From Chromatiales bacterium (GTDB lineage Bacteria; Pseudomonadota; Gammaproteobacteria; Chromatiales; Chromatiaceae): a stretch of 35,439 nt of DNA. The position numbers and the translations under genes are program-made. Within the stretch, counting starts at the first letter, position 1. The number at the start of each line of letters is the position of its first letter. Below, one piece after another: positions 1-7,659 of the stretch. The notes below the pieces were generated by a model that saw nothing but the letters and a program-made list of their open reading frames with translations, was not told the DNA's origin and searched no databases. The stretch is taken from assembly GCA_022360905.1 (NCBI GenBank), contig JAKSBX010000248.1:1-35439 (forward strand), read 5' to 3'.

Positions 1-1
1 A

Positions 2-598
2 AAGTTGCGGGAGGATTTTCGCATCGATCGCATCGAGTCGGACATGGGGCCGTTGATCGATGGCACCATGGAAGGGGCTGAAAGAATCAGTAATATCGTA
101 CTCGACCTGCGTCGCTACTCCGGGGTGCAGAAGGAGAAGCCAGAACGTTTCGATCTCGGCCAGGTCATCAAGACCGCTGTTCACTGGGTGGTGAAGGCCG
201 CCAGAGAGAAGCTGGATATTGTCTGTGATCTGCCGGGTGATCTGCAGATCATTGGGCGACAGGGACAGGTTCATCAGATCCTGATCAATCTGCTGCAAAA
301 CGCCATCGATGTGATGGAGCAGCAGGATTCCAAGCTGGTTATTGGTTGCAGCAAAGCTCAAACCCAGGTTTCAGTTACGGTCAGGGATGCGGGGCCGGGG
401 ATTCCGAAATCCGATCTGAAAAAGATATTCGATCCATTTTTTACCACCAAGGCGGTGGGCAAAGGCACCGGTCTGGGGCTCTATATCAGTTATGGTCTGG
501 CACGGGATATGGGCGGGGATCTGCAAGCGGACAACCACCCGCAAGGGGGAGCCATCTTTACCCTGCAGCTGCCGTTGAATGGAGTTGACAATGAGTGA
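2..598 (+). CDS. hupT: Sensor histidine kinase, HupT/HoxJ-like (5' truncated by window edge)
   Basis: This is the C-terminal part of a histidine kinase; the reading frame is open to the left edge, so the N-terminal sensory region is missing. Visible are a degenerate dimerisation helix (the [13 protein letters not shown] stretch) and a complete HATPase_c domain: N-box [15 protein letters not shown]1 box DAGPGI, F box FDPFFTTK and G2 box GKGTGLGL. In Ralstonia and Rhodobacter the kinase next to the H2-sensing hydrogenase (HoxJ/HupT) forms a complex with it and controls the response regulator that switches on uptake hydrogenase genes. The assignment rests on its immediate neighbours: the stop codon overlaps the hupU start (ATGAGTGA), implying translational coupling. 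Without the N-terminus the phospho-accepting His and any PAS domain cannot be checked. Confidence 0.85.
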   Translation, partial: KLREDFRIDRIESDMGPLIDGTMEGAERISNIVLDLRRYSGVQKEKPERFDLGQVIKTAVHWVVKAAREKLDIVCDLPGDLQIIGRQGQVHQILINLLQNAIDVMEQQDSKLVIGCSKAQTQVSVTVRDAGPGIPKSDLKKIFDPFFTTKAVGKGTGLGLYISYGLARDMGGDLQADNHPQGGAIFTLQLPLNGVDNE

Positions 599-1604
599 TC
601 AGCCGTCACTCAATCTGCTCTGGCTGCAATCCGGTGGGTGTGGTGGATGCACCCTCTCTCTATTGTGTGCCGAGGGGCCGGATCTGTTTACCCTGCTGGA
701 GAGTGCCGGCATCAATGTGCTTTGGCACCCCTCTCTCAGCGAAGCCAGCGGCAGTGAACTGATTGAGTTGCTGCAGAGCATTCTCGATGGAGAGGTTAGG
801 CTGGATCTGCTCTGTCTGGAGGGCTCCGTGGTTTGTGGTCCGAACGGTAGCGGAAAGTTTCACCGCTTTGCCGGAACCGGCCAGCCGATGATGCAGTGGA
901 TCGAGCGGTTGGCCAAGGTCGCCGGCCATGTGATCGCAGTGGGCAGTTGTGCCGCCTATGGTGGTATTACCGCCGCCGGTAACAATCCCAGTGAGTCCTG
1001 TGGTCTGCAGTACGACGAACATGAGAAGGGGGGCTTGCTGGGTGAAAGCTTCAGTGACGAGTCGGGTCTGCCGGTGATCAACATCGCCGGTTGCCCGGTA
1101 CATCCCAACTGGGTCAGTGAGACCCTGGTGCAACTGGCCTGCGGGGAACTGCAACAGCAACACTTGGATCACGTGGGACGGCCACGAAGCTATGCGGATC
1201 ACCTGGTCCATCACGGTTGTCCACGCAATGAGTTTTATGAATACAAGGCGAGTGCGGAGAAGTCCTCCGACCTGGGCTGCATGATGGAGCATATGGGCTG
1301 CCTCGGTACCCAGGCTCATGCGGACTGCAATACCCGCCTGTGGAATGGCGAGGGTTCCTGTCTGCGGGGCGGCTATGCCTGTATCAACTGTACCGCACCG
1401 GGTTTTGAAGAGCCGGGGCATCCGTTTACCGAAACTCCAAAGATCGCCGGAATACCGGTCGGTCTGCCCACCGACATGCCCAAGGCCTGGTTTGTCGCGC
1501 TGGCTTCACTGGCGAAAGCGGCGACCCCGAAACGTCTGAAAGAGAACGCGGTGGCCGATCATATCCGGGTACCGCCAAGTCGAAAACCAGGTGAGAAGAC
1601 GTGA
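591..1604 (+). CDS. hupU: H2-sensing [NiFe] hydrogenase small subunit (HupU/HoxB)
   Basis: Small, Fe-S carrying subunit of the regulatory (sensor) [NiFe] hydrogenase, which reports H2 to the HupT kinase in the cytoplasm. An in-frame ATG at 579 is possible, but GGAG at 581-584 sits 6 nt before ATG 591, so 591 is preferred, giving 337 residues. There is no Tat signal peptide, as expected for the cytoplasmic sensor type and unlike energy-converting HupS. Cluster ligands are visible: CGGC near residues 17-20, GSCAAYGG, INIAGCPVHPNW for the proximal cluster, then HHGCPRNEF and a Cys-rich stretch ending CINCTAPGF for the medial and distal clusters. The stop overlaps the hupV start by 4 nt (GTGA). 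Confidence 0.93.
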   Translation: MSDQPSLNLLWLQSGGCGGCTLSLLCAEGPDLFTLLESAGINVLWHPSLSEASGSELIELLQSILDGEVRLDLLCLEGSVVCGPNGSGKFHRFAGTGQPMMQWIERLAKVAGHVIAVGSCAAYGGITAAGNNPSESCGLQYDEHEKGGLLGESFSDESGLPVINIAGCPVHPNWVSETLVQLACGELQQQHLDHVGRPRSYADHLVHHGCPRNEFYEYKASAEKSSDLGCMMEHMGCLGTQAHADCNTRLWNGEGSCLRGGYACINCTAPGFEEPGHPFTETPKIAGIPVGLPTDMPKAWFVALASLAKAATPKRLKENAVADHIRVPPSRKPGEKT

Positions 1605-3049
1605 CTCGACGCATCATGGGCCCGTTCAATCGGGTCGAGGGAGATCTGGAGGTTGAGCTGGAGATCGAGTCCGACCAGGTGGTTTCGGCCCAGGTCTCTT
1701 CATCGCTCTACCGTGGCTTCGAGCAGATCCTGCAGGGTAAAGAGCCTGCTGATGCGCTGGTCTACACCCCCAGGATCTGTGGTATCTGCTCGGTATCCCA
1801 ATCGGTGGCCGCAGCGCGGGCACTGGCTCAATTGACCGGTGTCACCCTGCCTGAAAACGGAGACCTGGCAATCAACCTGATTCTGGCCAACGAGAATGTG
1901 GCGGATCACCTGACCCACTTCTATCTCTTTTTCATGCCCGACTTTGCCCGAGAAACCTACCGCAGTGAGCCCTGGTACGAGCAGATCGCCAGCCGCTTCC
2001 GTGCACAGACCGGGAGTGCCGCCAGAGAGATGTTGGCAGCACGCGCCCAGTTCATGCACCTGATGGGCTTGATGGCAGGCAAGTGGCCACACAGTTTAGC
2101 CATTCAACCGGGCGGGGTGAGCCGCTCGATCGAGATGCAGGAGAAGGCGAGACTGCAGGCGATTCTGTTCGGTTTCCGCCGGTTTCTGGAATCTCAGCTG
2201 TTTGGCGATAGCCTCGAAAATATCGTCTCACTGGATAGTGCTGAAGCCCTGCAGGCCTGGTCTGCCGAGCATCCGGTAGATCGGAGTGATTTCAGAGCCT
2301 TTCTCGAAGTGGCAGAACAGCTTGAGTTGGATAAGCTGGGACAGGCTGAAGACCGTTTTATGAGTTACGGCGCCTATCAACTCAGTGGCAGTTACAGCTT
2401 TGCACAGGGCGTCTGGGAAAGAGAGCTCGAACCCCTTGATAGTACGCTGATCACCGAAGATATCAGCCATAGTTGGATGGGGTATCAGAATACACCCAAG
2501 CATCCCTTCGAAGGTGTCACACTGCCGGATGCGGAGATTGAACAGGCTTACAGCTGGTGCAAGGCGCCCAGGCTGGATGGCAAGGTAGTGGAGGTCGGTG
2601 CCCTGGCCCGTCAGCAGGTGGATGGTCATCCCTTGATCAGGGATCTGGTGAGCCAAAGCGGCGGTAATGTGAAGAACCGGGTGATTGCCAGATTGCTGGA
2701 GATTGCCCGGGTGACGCTCCTGATGGAGTCCTGGGTCAGACAGATCCAGCCAAAGGAGCCCTTCTGTGACCATGCGGCAATGCCACAGGAAGCACAGGGG
2801 GCCGGTTTGGTGGAAGCGGCACGGGGCAGTCTGGGGCACTGGATAAGAGTCCGCAACGGACGTATTCTCAACTATCAGATTGTTGCTCCGACCACCTGGA
2901 ACTTCTCACCCCGGGATGCCAAAGGTCAACCTGGTGCGCTTGAGCTGGCCTTGCAGGGGGCCAAGCTCCGGGCAGGGGAACAGGAACCTGTCTCAGTACA
3001 GCATATTGTTCGATCATTCGATCCCTGTATGGTCTGCACAGTGCATTAA
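1601..3049 (+). CDS. hupV: H2-sensing [NiFe] hydrogenase large subunit (HupV/HoxC)
   Basis: Catalytic large subunit of the regulatory hydrogenase, 482 residues, starting at GTG 1601 which overlaps the hupU stop. The Ni-Fe ligands are present as RICGICSVSQS (Cys60, Cys63) and DPCMVCTVH at the extreme C-terminus (Cys476, Cys479). Two features identify the sensor class: the N-terminal motif reads CGICSVSQS rather than the CxxxH form of uptake hydrogenases, and the protein ends directly at the His after the last Cys pair, with no C-terminal peptide to be removed by a maturation protease. Both are known hallmarks of HupV/HoxC. It is the last gene of the coupled hupTUV set; the structural and maturation genes must lie outside this window. 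Confidence 0.95.
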   Translation: MTRRIMGPFNRVEGDLEVELEIESDQVVSAQVSSSLYRGFEQILQGKEPADALVYTPRICGICSVSQSVAAARALAQLTGVTLPENGDLAINLILANENVADHLTHFYLFFMPDFARETYRSEPWYEQIASRFRAQTGSAAREMLAARAQFMHLMGLMAGKWPHSLAIQPGGVSRSIEMQEKARLQAILFGFRRFLESQLFGDSLENIVSLDSAEALQAWSAEHPVDRSDFRAFLEVAEQLELDKLGQAEDRFMSYGAYQLSGSYSFAQGVWERELEPLDSTLITEDISHSWMGYQNTPKHPFEGVTLPDAEIEQAYSWCKAPRLDGKVVEVGALARQQVDGHPLIRDLVSQSGGNVKNRVIARLLEIARVTLLMESWVRQIQPKEPFCDHAAMPQEAQGAGLVEAARGSLGHWIRVRNGRILNYQIVAPTTWNFSPRDAKGQPGALELALQGAKLRAGEQEPVSVQHIVRSFDPCMVCTVH

Positions 3050-3300
3050 GTATTAGATGATCTGATCTCTTTGTTAGTCGCCATAAGAAGTGTGCGTAAT
3101 CCAATCAAGTATTAGTGTTTACGAATGCACTCTTCTGGCATAGAATGGCTCCATTATGAATGCCTAATCTACATAAGCGGGAAGAACGCAGCTGATTTTG
3201 CTGAGCAAAAGCCACTGGCTGGCGACTATCCATTTCCCGTCAAAAATCCAAAACATCCAACAAAGAACTATGAAGCCAAATGGCTTCGAAGGGTTTTATT
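3050..3300. other. Intergenic spacer, no gene recognised
   Basis: A 251-nt gap between hupV and the methyltransferase gene. An open frame from 3125 runs through it into the next gene in another frame but has no convincing ribosome-binding site or recognisable protein. No strong hairpin with a T-tract was seen after hupV. Confidence 0.5.
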
Positions 3301-4128
3301 ATGTACGAATTTATTCATGACATTGCTATGCGTCCCAGCCCATTTTCTCGCTATACAGCGAAGCAGCTCTGGACGAAACAGCATCTTTCCAAACAGATGC
3401 TCGACTATCATCTGAGCCAGGAGACTGATCTTGCGTCCAGGCGTATCGAGGTTATCGATCGCGTTGTAAACTGGATTGATGGGCAAATCGAACTGTCCGG
3501 CAAGAAATTGTGTGACCTGGGGTGTGGACCTGGGCTCTACACCAACCGTTTTTCTGAGCATGGTGCGCAGGTGACTGGGGTTGATTTCTCCGAATATACC
3601 CTGAACTACGCCAAATCAAACTCGGGTGAAGTGGTTAACTATCTACAAGCAGATTATCTTGTCGATCGATTACCCTCAGGATTTGATCTCATCACCCTGA
3701 TCTATACGGATCTCTGCGTGTTATCACCAGAGCAGAGATCGATACTGCTGCGTAAGATGCGCGGCATGCTGAATCCTGGCGGCAAAATCGTGTTCGATGT
3801 TGCCGGCATGGGCCTGTTGGATGGGAGGCAAGAGGTCACTCTCATCGAAGATCGATTGATGGGTGGCTTCTGGGCGGCAGGTGACTATGTTGGGATTCAG
3901 AAATCTTATCTATACGATGAACAGCATTTGGCACTGGACCGTTACATTATTGTCGAGCCTGGTGAAACCTGGCAGATCTACAATTGGTTCCAGCACTACA
4001 CTCCGGAGAGGATAGCAGTGGAACTGCAGGCTTCCGGTTTTGCTATTACAGAACTGGCAGGAGACCTGACCGGTAAACCCTTGGTTGAAAATGGCGATTT
4101 GATGGGAATCATCGCGACTCCATGCTAA
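3301..4128 (+). CDS. Class I SAM-dependent methyltransferase
   Basis: A 275-residue methyltransferase of unknown substrate. Motif I of the Rossmann-like fold is clear: KLCDLGCGPGLYTNRF around residues 69-84, followed by an acidic end of beta-2 (VTGVDFSEYTL) and a later NPGGKIVFDV strand typical of methyltransferase domain families. The frame is open from 3280, but ATG 3301 is chosen because GAAGGG at 3288-3293 gives a 7-nt spacing. The N-terminal 40 residues resemble a small helical cap and the C-terminal half probably shapes the substrate pocket. It appears to be a single-gene unit, followed by a stem-loop at 4138-4166. Substrate cannot be deduced from the sequence or the neighbours. Confidence 0.85.
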   Translation: MYEFIHDIAMRPSPFSRYTAKQLWTKQHLSKQMLDYHLSQETDLASRRIEVIDRVVNWIDGQIELSGKKLCDLGCGPGLYTNRFSEHGAQVTGVDFSEYTLNYAKSNSGEVVNYLQADYLVDRLPSGFDLITLIYTDLCVLSPEQRSILLRKMRGMLNPGGKIVFDVAGMGLLDGRQEVTLIEDRLMGGFWAAGDYVGIQKSYLYDEQHLALDRYIIVEPGETWQIYNWFQHYTPERIAVELQASGFAITELAGDLTGKPLVENGDLMGIIATPC

Positions 4129-4137
4129 ACCTCATAT

Positions 4138-4166
4138 GGAGGTGTCGGCTGACTGCTGACATCTCC
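4138..4166 (+). terminator. Stem-loop after methyltransferase gene (possible terminator)
   Basis: GGAGGTGTCGGC (4138-4149) pairs with GCTGACATCTCC (4155-4166) through 12 positions, two of them G-U, around a 5-nt loop. It begins ten bases after the methyltransferase stop codon. The following bases are not T-rich, so it is either a Rho-assisted terminator or an mRNA 3'-end stabiliser rather than a textbook intrinsic terminator. Confidence 0.45.
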
Positions 4167-4206
4167 ACTCTCTGAGGCCTACAAGATTAACGAGAATGAC
4201 ACAGTT

Positions 4207-4716
4207 ATGATAGAAATTCGCAAAGAAGAAGCCAAAGACCGAGAGGCCATTCACCAGCTGAATTCAATCGCATTCGATAACGGTCCGGAAGCCGCACTTG
4301 TTGATAAACTCCGAATTACCTGCCAGGAGTATTTATCATTTGTCGCCGTTGAAGAAGACTCTGTAATCGGCCATATCTTATTTACTCCGGCTAGCATAGA
4401 AGATCGCTCCGCAGTTGGTATGGGATTGGCGCCAATGGCGGTATTGCCTTCACATCAGGGGGAGGGGATTGGATCCCGCCTTGTCCGTTACGGCCTAGAG
4501 TCTTTGCGCGATGCAGGTTGCCCATTTGTCATTGTTTTGGGTCACCCTGACTACTATCCGCGTTTTGGTTTCGAACTCGCGTCAAAATATCAAATTCGCA
4601 GTCAGTGGGAAGGTGTTCCGGATGATGCCTTTATGATTGTGGTGTTCGATCGGGAGGTGTTACCGAAGCATGGTGGCGTAGCAAGATATAGGGATGAATT
4701 TGATGAGGCGATGTAG
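4207..4716 (+). CDS. GNAT family N-acetyltransferase (YhbS-like)
   Basis: A 169-residue single-domain acetyltransferase. The acetyl-CoA pyrophosphate-binding motif A is visible as VLPSHQGEGIGSRLV at about residues 79-93 (Q/R-x-x-G-x-G/A pattern), preceded by a beta strand LAPMAV. The C-terminal part has PFVIVLGHPDYYPRFGFE, a stretch characteristic of the YhbS/COG3153 subgroup. The acceptor substrate is unknown. The upstream ribosome-binding site is weak, with only GAG at 4192-4194, so the start is less certain than the fold. Separated by 78 nt and a stem-loop from the methyltransferase gene. Confidence 0.85.
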   Translation: MIEIRKEEAKDREAIHQLNSIAFDNGPEAALVDKLRITCQEYLSFVAVEEDSVIGHILFTPASIEDRSAVGMGLAPMAVLPSHQGEGIGSRLVRYGLESLRDAGCPFVIVLGHPDYYPRFGFELASKYQIRSQWEGVPDDAFMIVVFDREVLPKHGGVARYRDEFDEAM

Positions 4717-4804
4717 ACTGCACCATCCAAAATCCTAATAGATAATTAATAGATATTAAATTTCTACAGTTGAGGCAATAATAATCACCCAACAAGTGCA
4801 CCTA

Positions 4805-4863
4805 TGACATTAACAATGTCAAGAACTCAGAAAACTATACAGTGGTTAGTAGTAAACTATACT
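4805..4863 (+). promoter_or_regulatory. Putative regulated promoter of the PepSY gene: dyad plus direct repeats
   Basis: Two kinds of symmetry lie just upstream of the PepSY gene. TGACATT-AAC-AATGTCA at 4805-4821 is a perfect 7-bp inverted repeat. AAACTATAC occurs at 4832-4840 and again at 4854-4862, 22 bp apart, i.e. two helical turns. The second copy overlaps a -10-like TATACT at 4858-4863, which would give a start near 4870. No good -35 is visible, which fits an activator-dependent promoter. The regulator is unknown. Confidence 0.35.
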
Positions 4864-4893
4864 TGAGTCGCATAAAGGTCAACGGAGATAACA

Positions 4894-5439
4894 GTGCACA
4901 ATCCTAATCGTAAATTAATACCACATCTTATGCAGACCGCCACGATTGCCTGTGGGGTTCTGATATGTACTAATTCTTATGCGGCATCCCTGGGTGATTG
5001 TCTGCACGCTGCAAGTCAGATCAAGCAGGGGGATTTCGTTAAAGTCGAATATCTCAATCCGTCCGCTGAGGGGCGTCCTACCTATGAGATTGAGGTCCGT
5101 ACGTCCAGTGGGCGTGAGTGGGAGTTTATGTGTGACGCTACCTCGGGCATGATCTACGAGATGGAACAGGAAGTTGAGTCTGCGGAAGATCCCTTGTTCA
5201 GCAAGCACGCGAAGGTCACCGCCAAACAAGCCAGTGATACTGTATTGGAACTCTATCCGGGCAAGATCGAAGAGATTGAGTATGAGATTGAAACGAACGG
5301 TGATGCCAGTTATGAAATTGATGTGGTGGACGAGGGAGGTACCGAGTTCAAGGTTGAAGTGGATGCTGCCAGCGGTAAGGTGATCGAAGTTCATGTGGAA
5401 CAATGGGAGATCGGCGAAGAGGGTGATGAACGTCAGTAA
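4894..5439 (+). CDS. Secreted PepSY domain protein
   Basis: A 181-residue exported protein starting at GTG 4894, supported by GGAG at 4884-4887 with 6-nt spacing. The N-terminus has a basic stretch, a hydrophobic core and a likely signal peptidase site after NSYA, near residue 32. The mature part shows two PepSY-like repeats: one around YEIEVRTSSGREWEFMCDA with SGMIYEME, and a second around YEIDVVDEGGTEFKVEVDA with SGKVIEVH. PepSY domains are small periplasmic modules linked to protease inhibition or to cation/redox sensing two-component systems. The protein is markedly acidic. Its promoter region carries repeated sites, so it is probably inducible; no sensor kinase is adjacent. Confidence 0.85.
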   Translation: MHNPNRKLIPHLMQTATIACGVLICTNSYAASLGDCLHAASQIKQGDFVKVEYLNPSAEGRPTYEIEVRTSSGREWEFMCDATSGMIYEMEQEVESAEDPLFSKHAKVTAKQASDTVLELYPGKIEEIEYEIETNGDASYEIDVVDEGGTEFKVEVDAASGKVIEVHVEQWEIGEEGDERQ

Positions 5440-5580
5440 GGCCTAGCTAGCGGAGAAGGGTTACCCTTTTCTATGAGCCACTGCATAGAGCATGGGCAGG
5501 CTTTGATTCAGTGGTTTACCTAGGGTCTATGTATCAGTTTATCTCCCACCCGGTCTTCGTCTATTACCGATTCAGTGTTA

Positions 5581-6177
5581 CTACGGGGACGTCTCTACCT
5601 GAAACTCTTTTACCCATACCAACTCACAGGCGCCTCCGCCCGTATCACTGCGCGATAATGAACTTGTCCAATGCCACCCGTCTTCACCATCGACCCTGAC
5701 TAGATAGCCAGAGAAACTAATGATCTCACCTTTGCGAGCACGTTTAATGGCCGCTTCAGTGGTTTCGTCGAAGGGGATGAGGTGCATGTTGCTGGCGTGG
5801 GTTTCGATCTCCTTGCGAGGTATGGGAAGCTCATCTGCACGCCAGTGAAAAAAACGATTGGACTGTGAAATACGTATTGTCTCGAGCACGCTTTCGTCTG
5901 ACATATTACCCCAGCCCAGCGCAAGGTCGATAGGAGAGAGGTCCGCCTCACGACCAAACCGGTAGGTCATCTTGGATAGGATTTTGGCTTTTATAGAGAA
6001 GTTGGCCAAGGGGGTGATACGGTAGCCTTTGTAATCGAACGATTTAGTGTCATCCAATAACTCCTGTTGCGGTTCCGCCGCTGCCATCACTCCGGGGCTT
6101 AAAGTAACCTCCGCCTCGCGTAAGAAGAAAAACCAGAATATACCGTAGGCTGCCGCCAATATCATGAGTTTTTTCAT
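5581..6177 (-). CDS. Conserved hypothetical membrane-anchored protein
   Basis: A 198-residue protein with an N-terminal hydrophobic segment of about 15 residues (LMILAAAYGIFWFFFL) that looks like a signal anchor, followed by a soluble domain facing the periplasm. The soluble part contains FDYKGYRITPLANFSIKAK, a DLALGWGNMSD motif and a conserved-looking SGYLVRVDGEDGW followed by Cys and acidic residues near the end. I do not recognise a named family with certainty; the overall pattern is that of a widespread proteobacterial hypothetical protein with no enzyme motif. No strong Shine-Dalgarno sequence precedes the ATG. It lies downstream of, and in the same direction as, the AHSA1-domain gene, with 92 nt between them. 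Confidence 0.75.
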   Translation of the reverse strand: MKKLMILAAAYGIFWFFFLREAEVTLSPGVMAAAEPQQELLDDTKSFDYKGYRITPLANFSIKAKILSKMTYRFGREADLSPIDLALGWGNMSDESVLETIRISQSNRFFHWRADELPIPRKEIETHASNMHLIPFDETTEAAIKRARKGEIISFSGYLVRVDGEDGWHWTSSLSRSDTGGGACELVWVKEFQVETSP

Positions 6178-6269
6178 GGATTATTTTGGCTCTTTAAATT
6201 GGTTTGACCTTAATAATTGTTCGGTTTTATGTTACCCATATCTGTCTGATCCATACGCCGGACCTTGCC

Positions 6270-6713
6270 TCAATAGGAGTTCGGCGTCCCGCCATTGCCA
6301 TCAAGATAATTTTTGAGGCTGGTGAGAATATAGTGGTCCCAGCCGTTCTTGCAGATCTCATAGCAGGCGATTTGCGGCGTAAGACCGATATGTGTGAAGA
6401 CGATCTCGGTGCCGTCTTTGTGTTCGACGAACTCAAAAACAAGCTTGGTTCCACGCCACTCCTCGGGGTCATCAAGTGCATCGGAAATCATGTGGGACTC
6501 AACGCAGTCGAGTTCGATCAAGCTTGGTTCGTTCAGGGAGCGGGCTTCAAACACCCAATAGGACTCTCCCCCGAAATCTGTTTTTGCCCGATCTCCGGTT
6601 TTGCGGAATGGGGCACTCATTGGCGTCCACCACTGATCCATCTCTTCGGTAATTGCATGATAGGCACGGGAAGGAGAAACAGGACAAATAATCGAGGATC
6701 GATAATCGCTCAT
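6270..6713 (-). CDS. SRPBCC / AHSA1-type domain protein
   Basis: A 147-residue protein of the Bet v1-like START/SRPBCC superfamily, AHSA1 subgroup. It begins SDYRSSIICPVSPSRAYHAI, followed by EEMDQWW and a series of beta strands ending in a long C-terminal helix with HYILTSLKNYL, the usual closing helix of the fold. Such proteins bind hydrophobic ligands in a cavity; no ligand can be assigned. ATG 6713 is supported by AAGGAG with a 7-9 nt spacing on the minus strand. It is divergent from an HxlR-type regulator, and a perfect -10 (TATAAT, minus strand, 6753-6748) lies inside the palindromic operator at 6741-6759, so it is very probably controlled by that regulator. Confidence 0.85.
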   Translation of the reverse strand: MSDYRSSIICPVSPSRAYHAITEEMDQWWTPMSAPFRKTGDRAKTDFGGESYWVFEARSLNEPSLIELDCVESHMISDALDDPEEWRGTKLVFEFVEHKDGTEIVFTHIGLTPQIACYEICKNGWDHYILTSLKNYLDGNGGTPNSY

Positions 6714-6740
6714 GGTGTGACTCCTTGCTTTCTTGAATAA

Positions 6741-6759
6741 TACTTCTATTATAGAAGTA
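6741..6759. promoter_or_regulatory. Palindromic HxlR-type operator overlapping a -10 box
   Basis: TACTTCTATTATAGAAGTA is a perfect 9-bp inverted repeat around one central base. It lies in the 83-bp gap between divergent genes for the AHSA1 protein and the HxlR regulator. On the minus strand it contains TATAAT (6753-6748), a perfect -10 for the AHSA1 gene, with TTGAGT (6778-6773) as a possible but wide-spaced -35. The outer TACT...AGTA halves match the pattern known for HxlR/DUF24 regulators such as YodB. Binding here would block RNA polymerase and probably also autoregulate the regulator. Confidence 0.7.
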
Positions 6760-6796
6760 ACATAGCTTAATAACTCAATTATGCAAGTGATTGCTC

Positions 6797-7246
6797 ATGG
6801 TCGCGAAAGTCGAACATAGGAACAGAACCGGTTGTCCCATCGCCTGTGCACTGGATATCATTGGAGATCACTGGACCTTGTTGATCATTCGTAATTTGAT
6901 GTTTTTGGGGCTGCATGAATATAAGGAGATGCTTGAGACTGAAGAGCAGATCTCGAGCAATATTCTGACCATACGTCTGAAAATGTTGGAAGAGGCTGGT
7001 CTGATCGCTTCCGCTTCACACCCGGAAAGCAAACGGCGCAAGCTCTATTACCTGACGCCGACGGGCAAGGATCTGATTCACGTGATGGTGCCGCTGGTGT
7101 TGTGGTCGCGGCGAAACCTGCGTGAGCACTTGAAGATTCCCAATGATATCGATCACTTGTTGGAAACCGACCCGCAAGCTTTCCTGGAAGAGACTCTGCA
7201 ACGGCTCAGTGACTGGGAGCAAATTAATCTGAGATCGTTGGTTTGA
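6797..7246 (+). CDS. HxlR family winged-helix transcriptional regulator
   Basis: A 149-residue winged-helix DNA-binding protein. The HxlR signature is clear: a conserved CP near the N-terminus (Cys13 in RTGCPIACALD), IGDHWTLLIIRNL for the first helices, then ISSNILTIRLKMLEEAGLI for the recognition helix and PESKRRKLYYLTPTGKDL for the wing. Members respond to aldehydes, quinones or disulfide stress, often through that Cys. The open frame reaches TTG 6791, but ATG 6797 is the natural start; no strong ribosome-binding site is present. Its C-terminal extension of about 40 residues is longer than in minimal family members. The stop codon overlaps the left arm of the palindrome at 7245-7281. Confidence 0.9.
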   Translation: MVAKVEHRNRTGCPIACALDIIGDHWTLLIIRNLMFLGLHEYKEMLETEEQISSNILTIRLKMLEEAGLIASASHPESKRRKLYYLTPTGKDLIHVMVPLVLWSRRNLREHLKIPNDIDHLLETDPQAFLEETLQRLSDWEQINLRSLV

Positions 7247-7281
7247 TCAATGGGCAACCACTGACAGCTTGCCCATTGATC
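7245..7281. terminator. Bidirectional stem-loop between convergent genes
   Basis: GATCAATGGGCAA (7245-7257) and TTGCCCATTGATC (7269-7281) form a perfect 13-bp stem with an 11-nt loop. It fills the 44-nt space between the convergent HxlR and ferredoxin genes, and its left arm starts inside the HxlR stop codon. Neither strand has a run of T after the stem, so it acts either with Rho or as an RNA 3'-end stabiliser for both messages. Confidence 0.6.
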
Positions 7282-7290
7282 GGAAAACAA

Positions 7291-7659
7291 TCAGGCGCCT
7301 CCAGGTTCACCAGTAAACTGCACAAGCAGGTCCTCATCCGTTACAACGGTCTGACAGGCAAGACGGAAGGTTGGCGGTATATCTTTTACATTGGCCCGCT
7401 CCTCTTCATGCTTGGGAAGTTTGCCAATGGACTTGAGCACCTCTCTCTCCTTGTCGGTGAGCATAACGCCTTTGATATGATCACCATCCAGATGGGTGAC
7501 TTTGATCAGGCATGAGCCGCATTCGCCATCCTGACATTCGAATGGGATTTTGATGTCGTTTTCCTTGGCTACAGCCAACAGGGTATCGCGCTTGCCAGCG
7601 ACAGCGGATACTTTTTTATTTTTATTCATGATAGGAGATGAGAAGTAGATTGTGGCCAT
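7291..7659 (-). CDS. fesII: 2Fe-2S ferredoxin, Shethna protein II (FeSII) type
   Basis: A 122-residue plant-type [2Fe-2S] ferredoxin with ligands Cys42, Cys47, Cys50 ([10 protein letters not shown]) and Cys102 (FRLACQT). The start MATIYFSS, the AGKRDTLL segment, the long charged insert ([17 protein letters not shown]) and the ending [10 protein letters not shown] are those I associate with Azotobacter vinelandii FeSII, which has the same length. FeSII binds nitrogenase under oxygen stress and holds it in an inactive but protected complex. The frame extends to ATG 7671, but GGAG at 7669-7666 is spaced 6 nt from ATG 7659, and the shorter start matches the family. No nif genes lie in this window. 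The identification by recalled similarity should be confirmed by alignment. Confidence 0.88.
   Translation of the reverse strand: MATIYFSSPIMNKNKKVSAVAGKRDTLLAVAKENDIKIPFECQDGECGSCLIKVTHLDGDHIKGVMLTDKEREVLKSIGKLPKHEEERANVKDIPPTFRLACQTVVTDEDLLVQFTGEPGGA

Noticed and set aside
660-1421. Minus-strand open frame of 253 codons opposite hupU
   Set aside because: Antisense shadow of a clearly identified gene; low-complexity, His/Gln/Thr-rich translation with no motif.
3125-3415. Open frame of 96 codons before the methyltransferase
   Set aside because: Overlaps the methyltransferase start in another frame, no ribosome-binding site, no recognisable protein.
6204-6740. Plus-strand open frame opposite the AHSA1 gene
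   Set aside because: Antisense to a recognised SRPBCC gene that has its own ribosome-binding site and operator.
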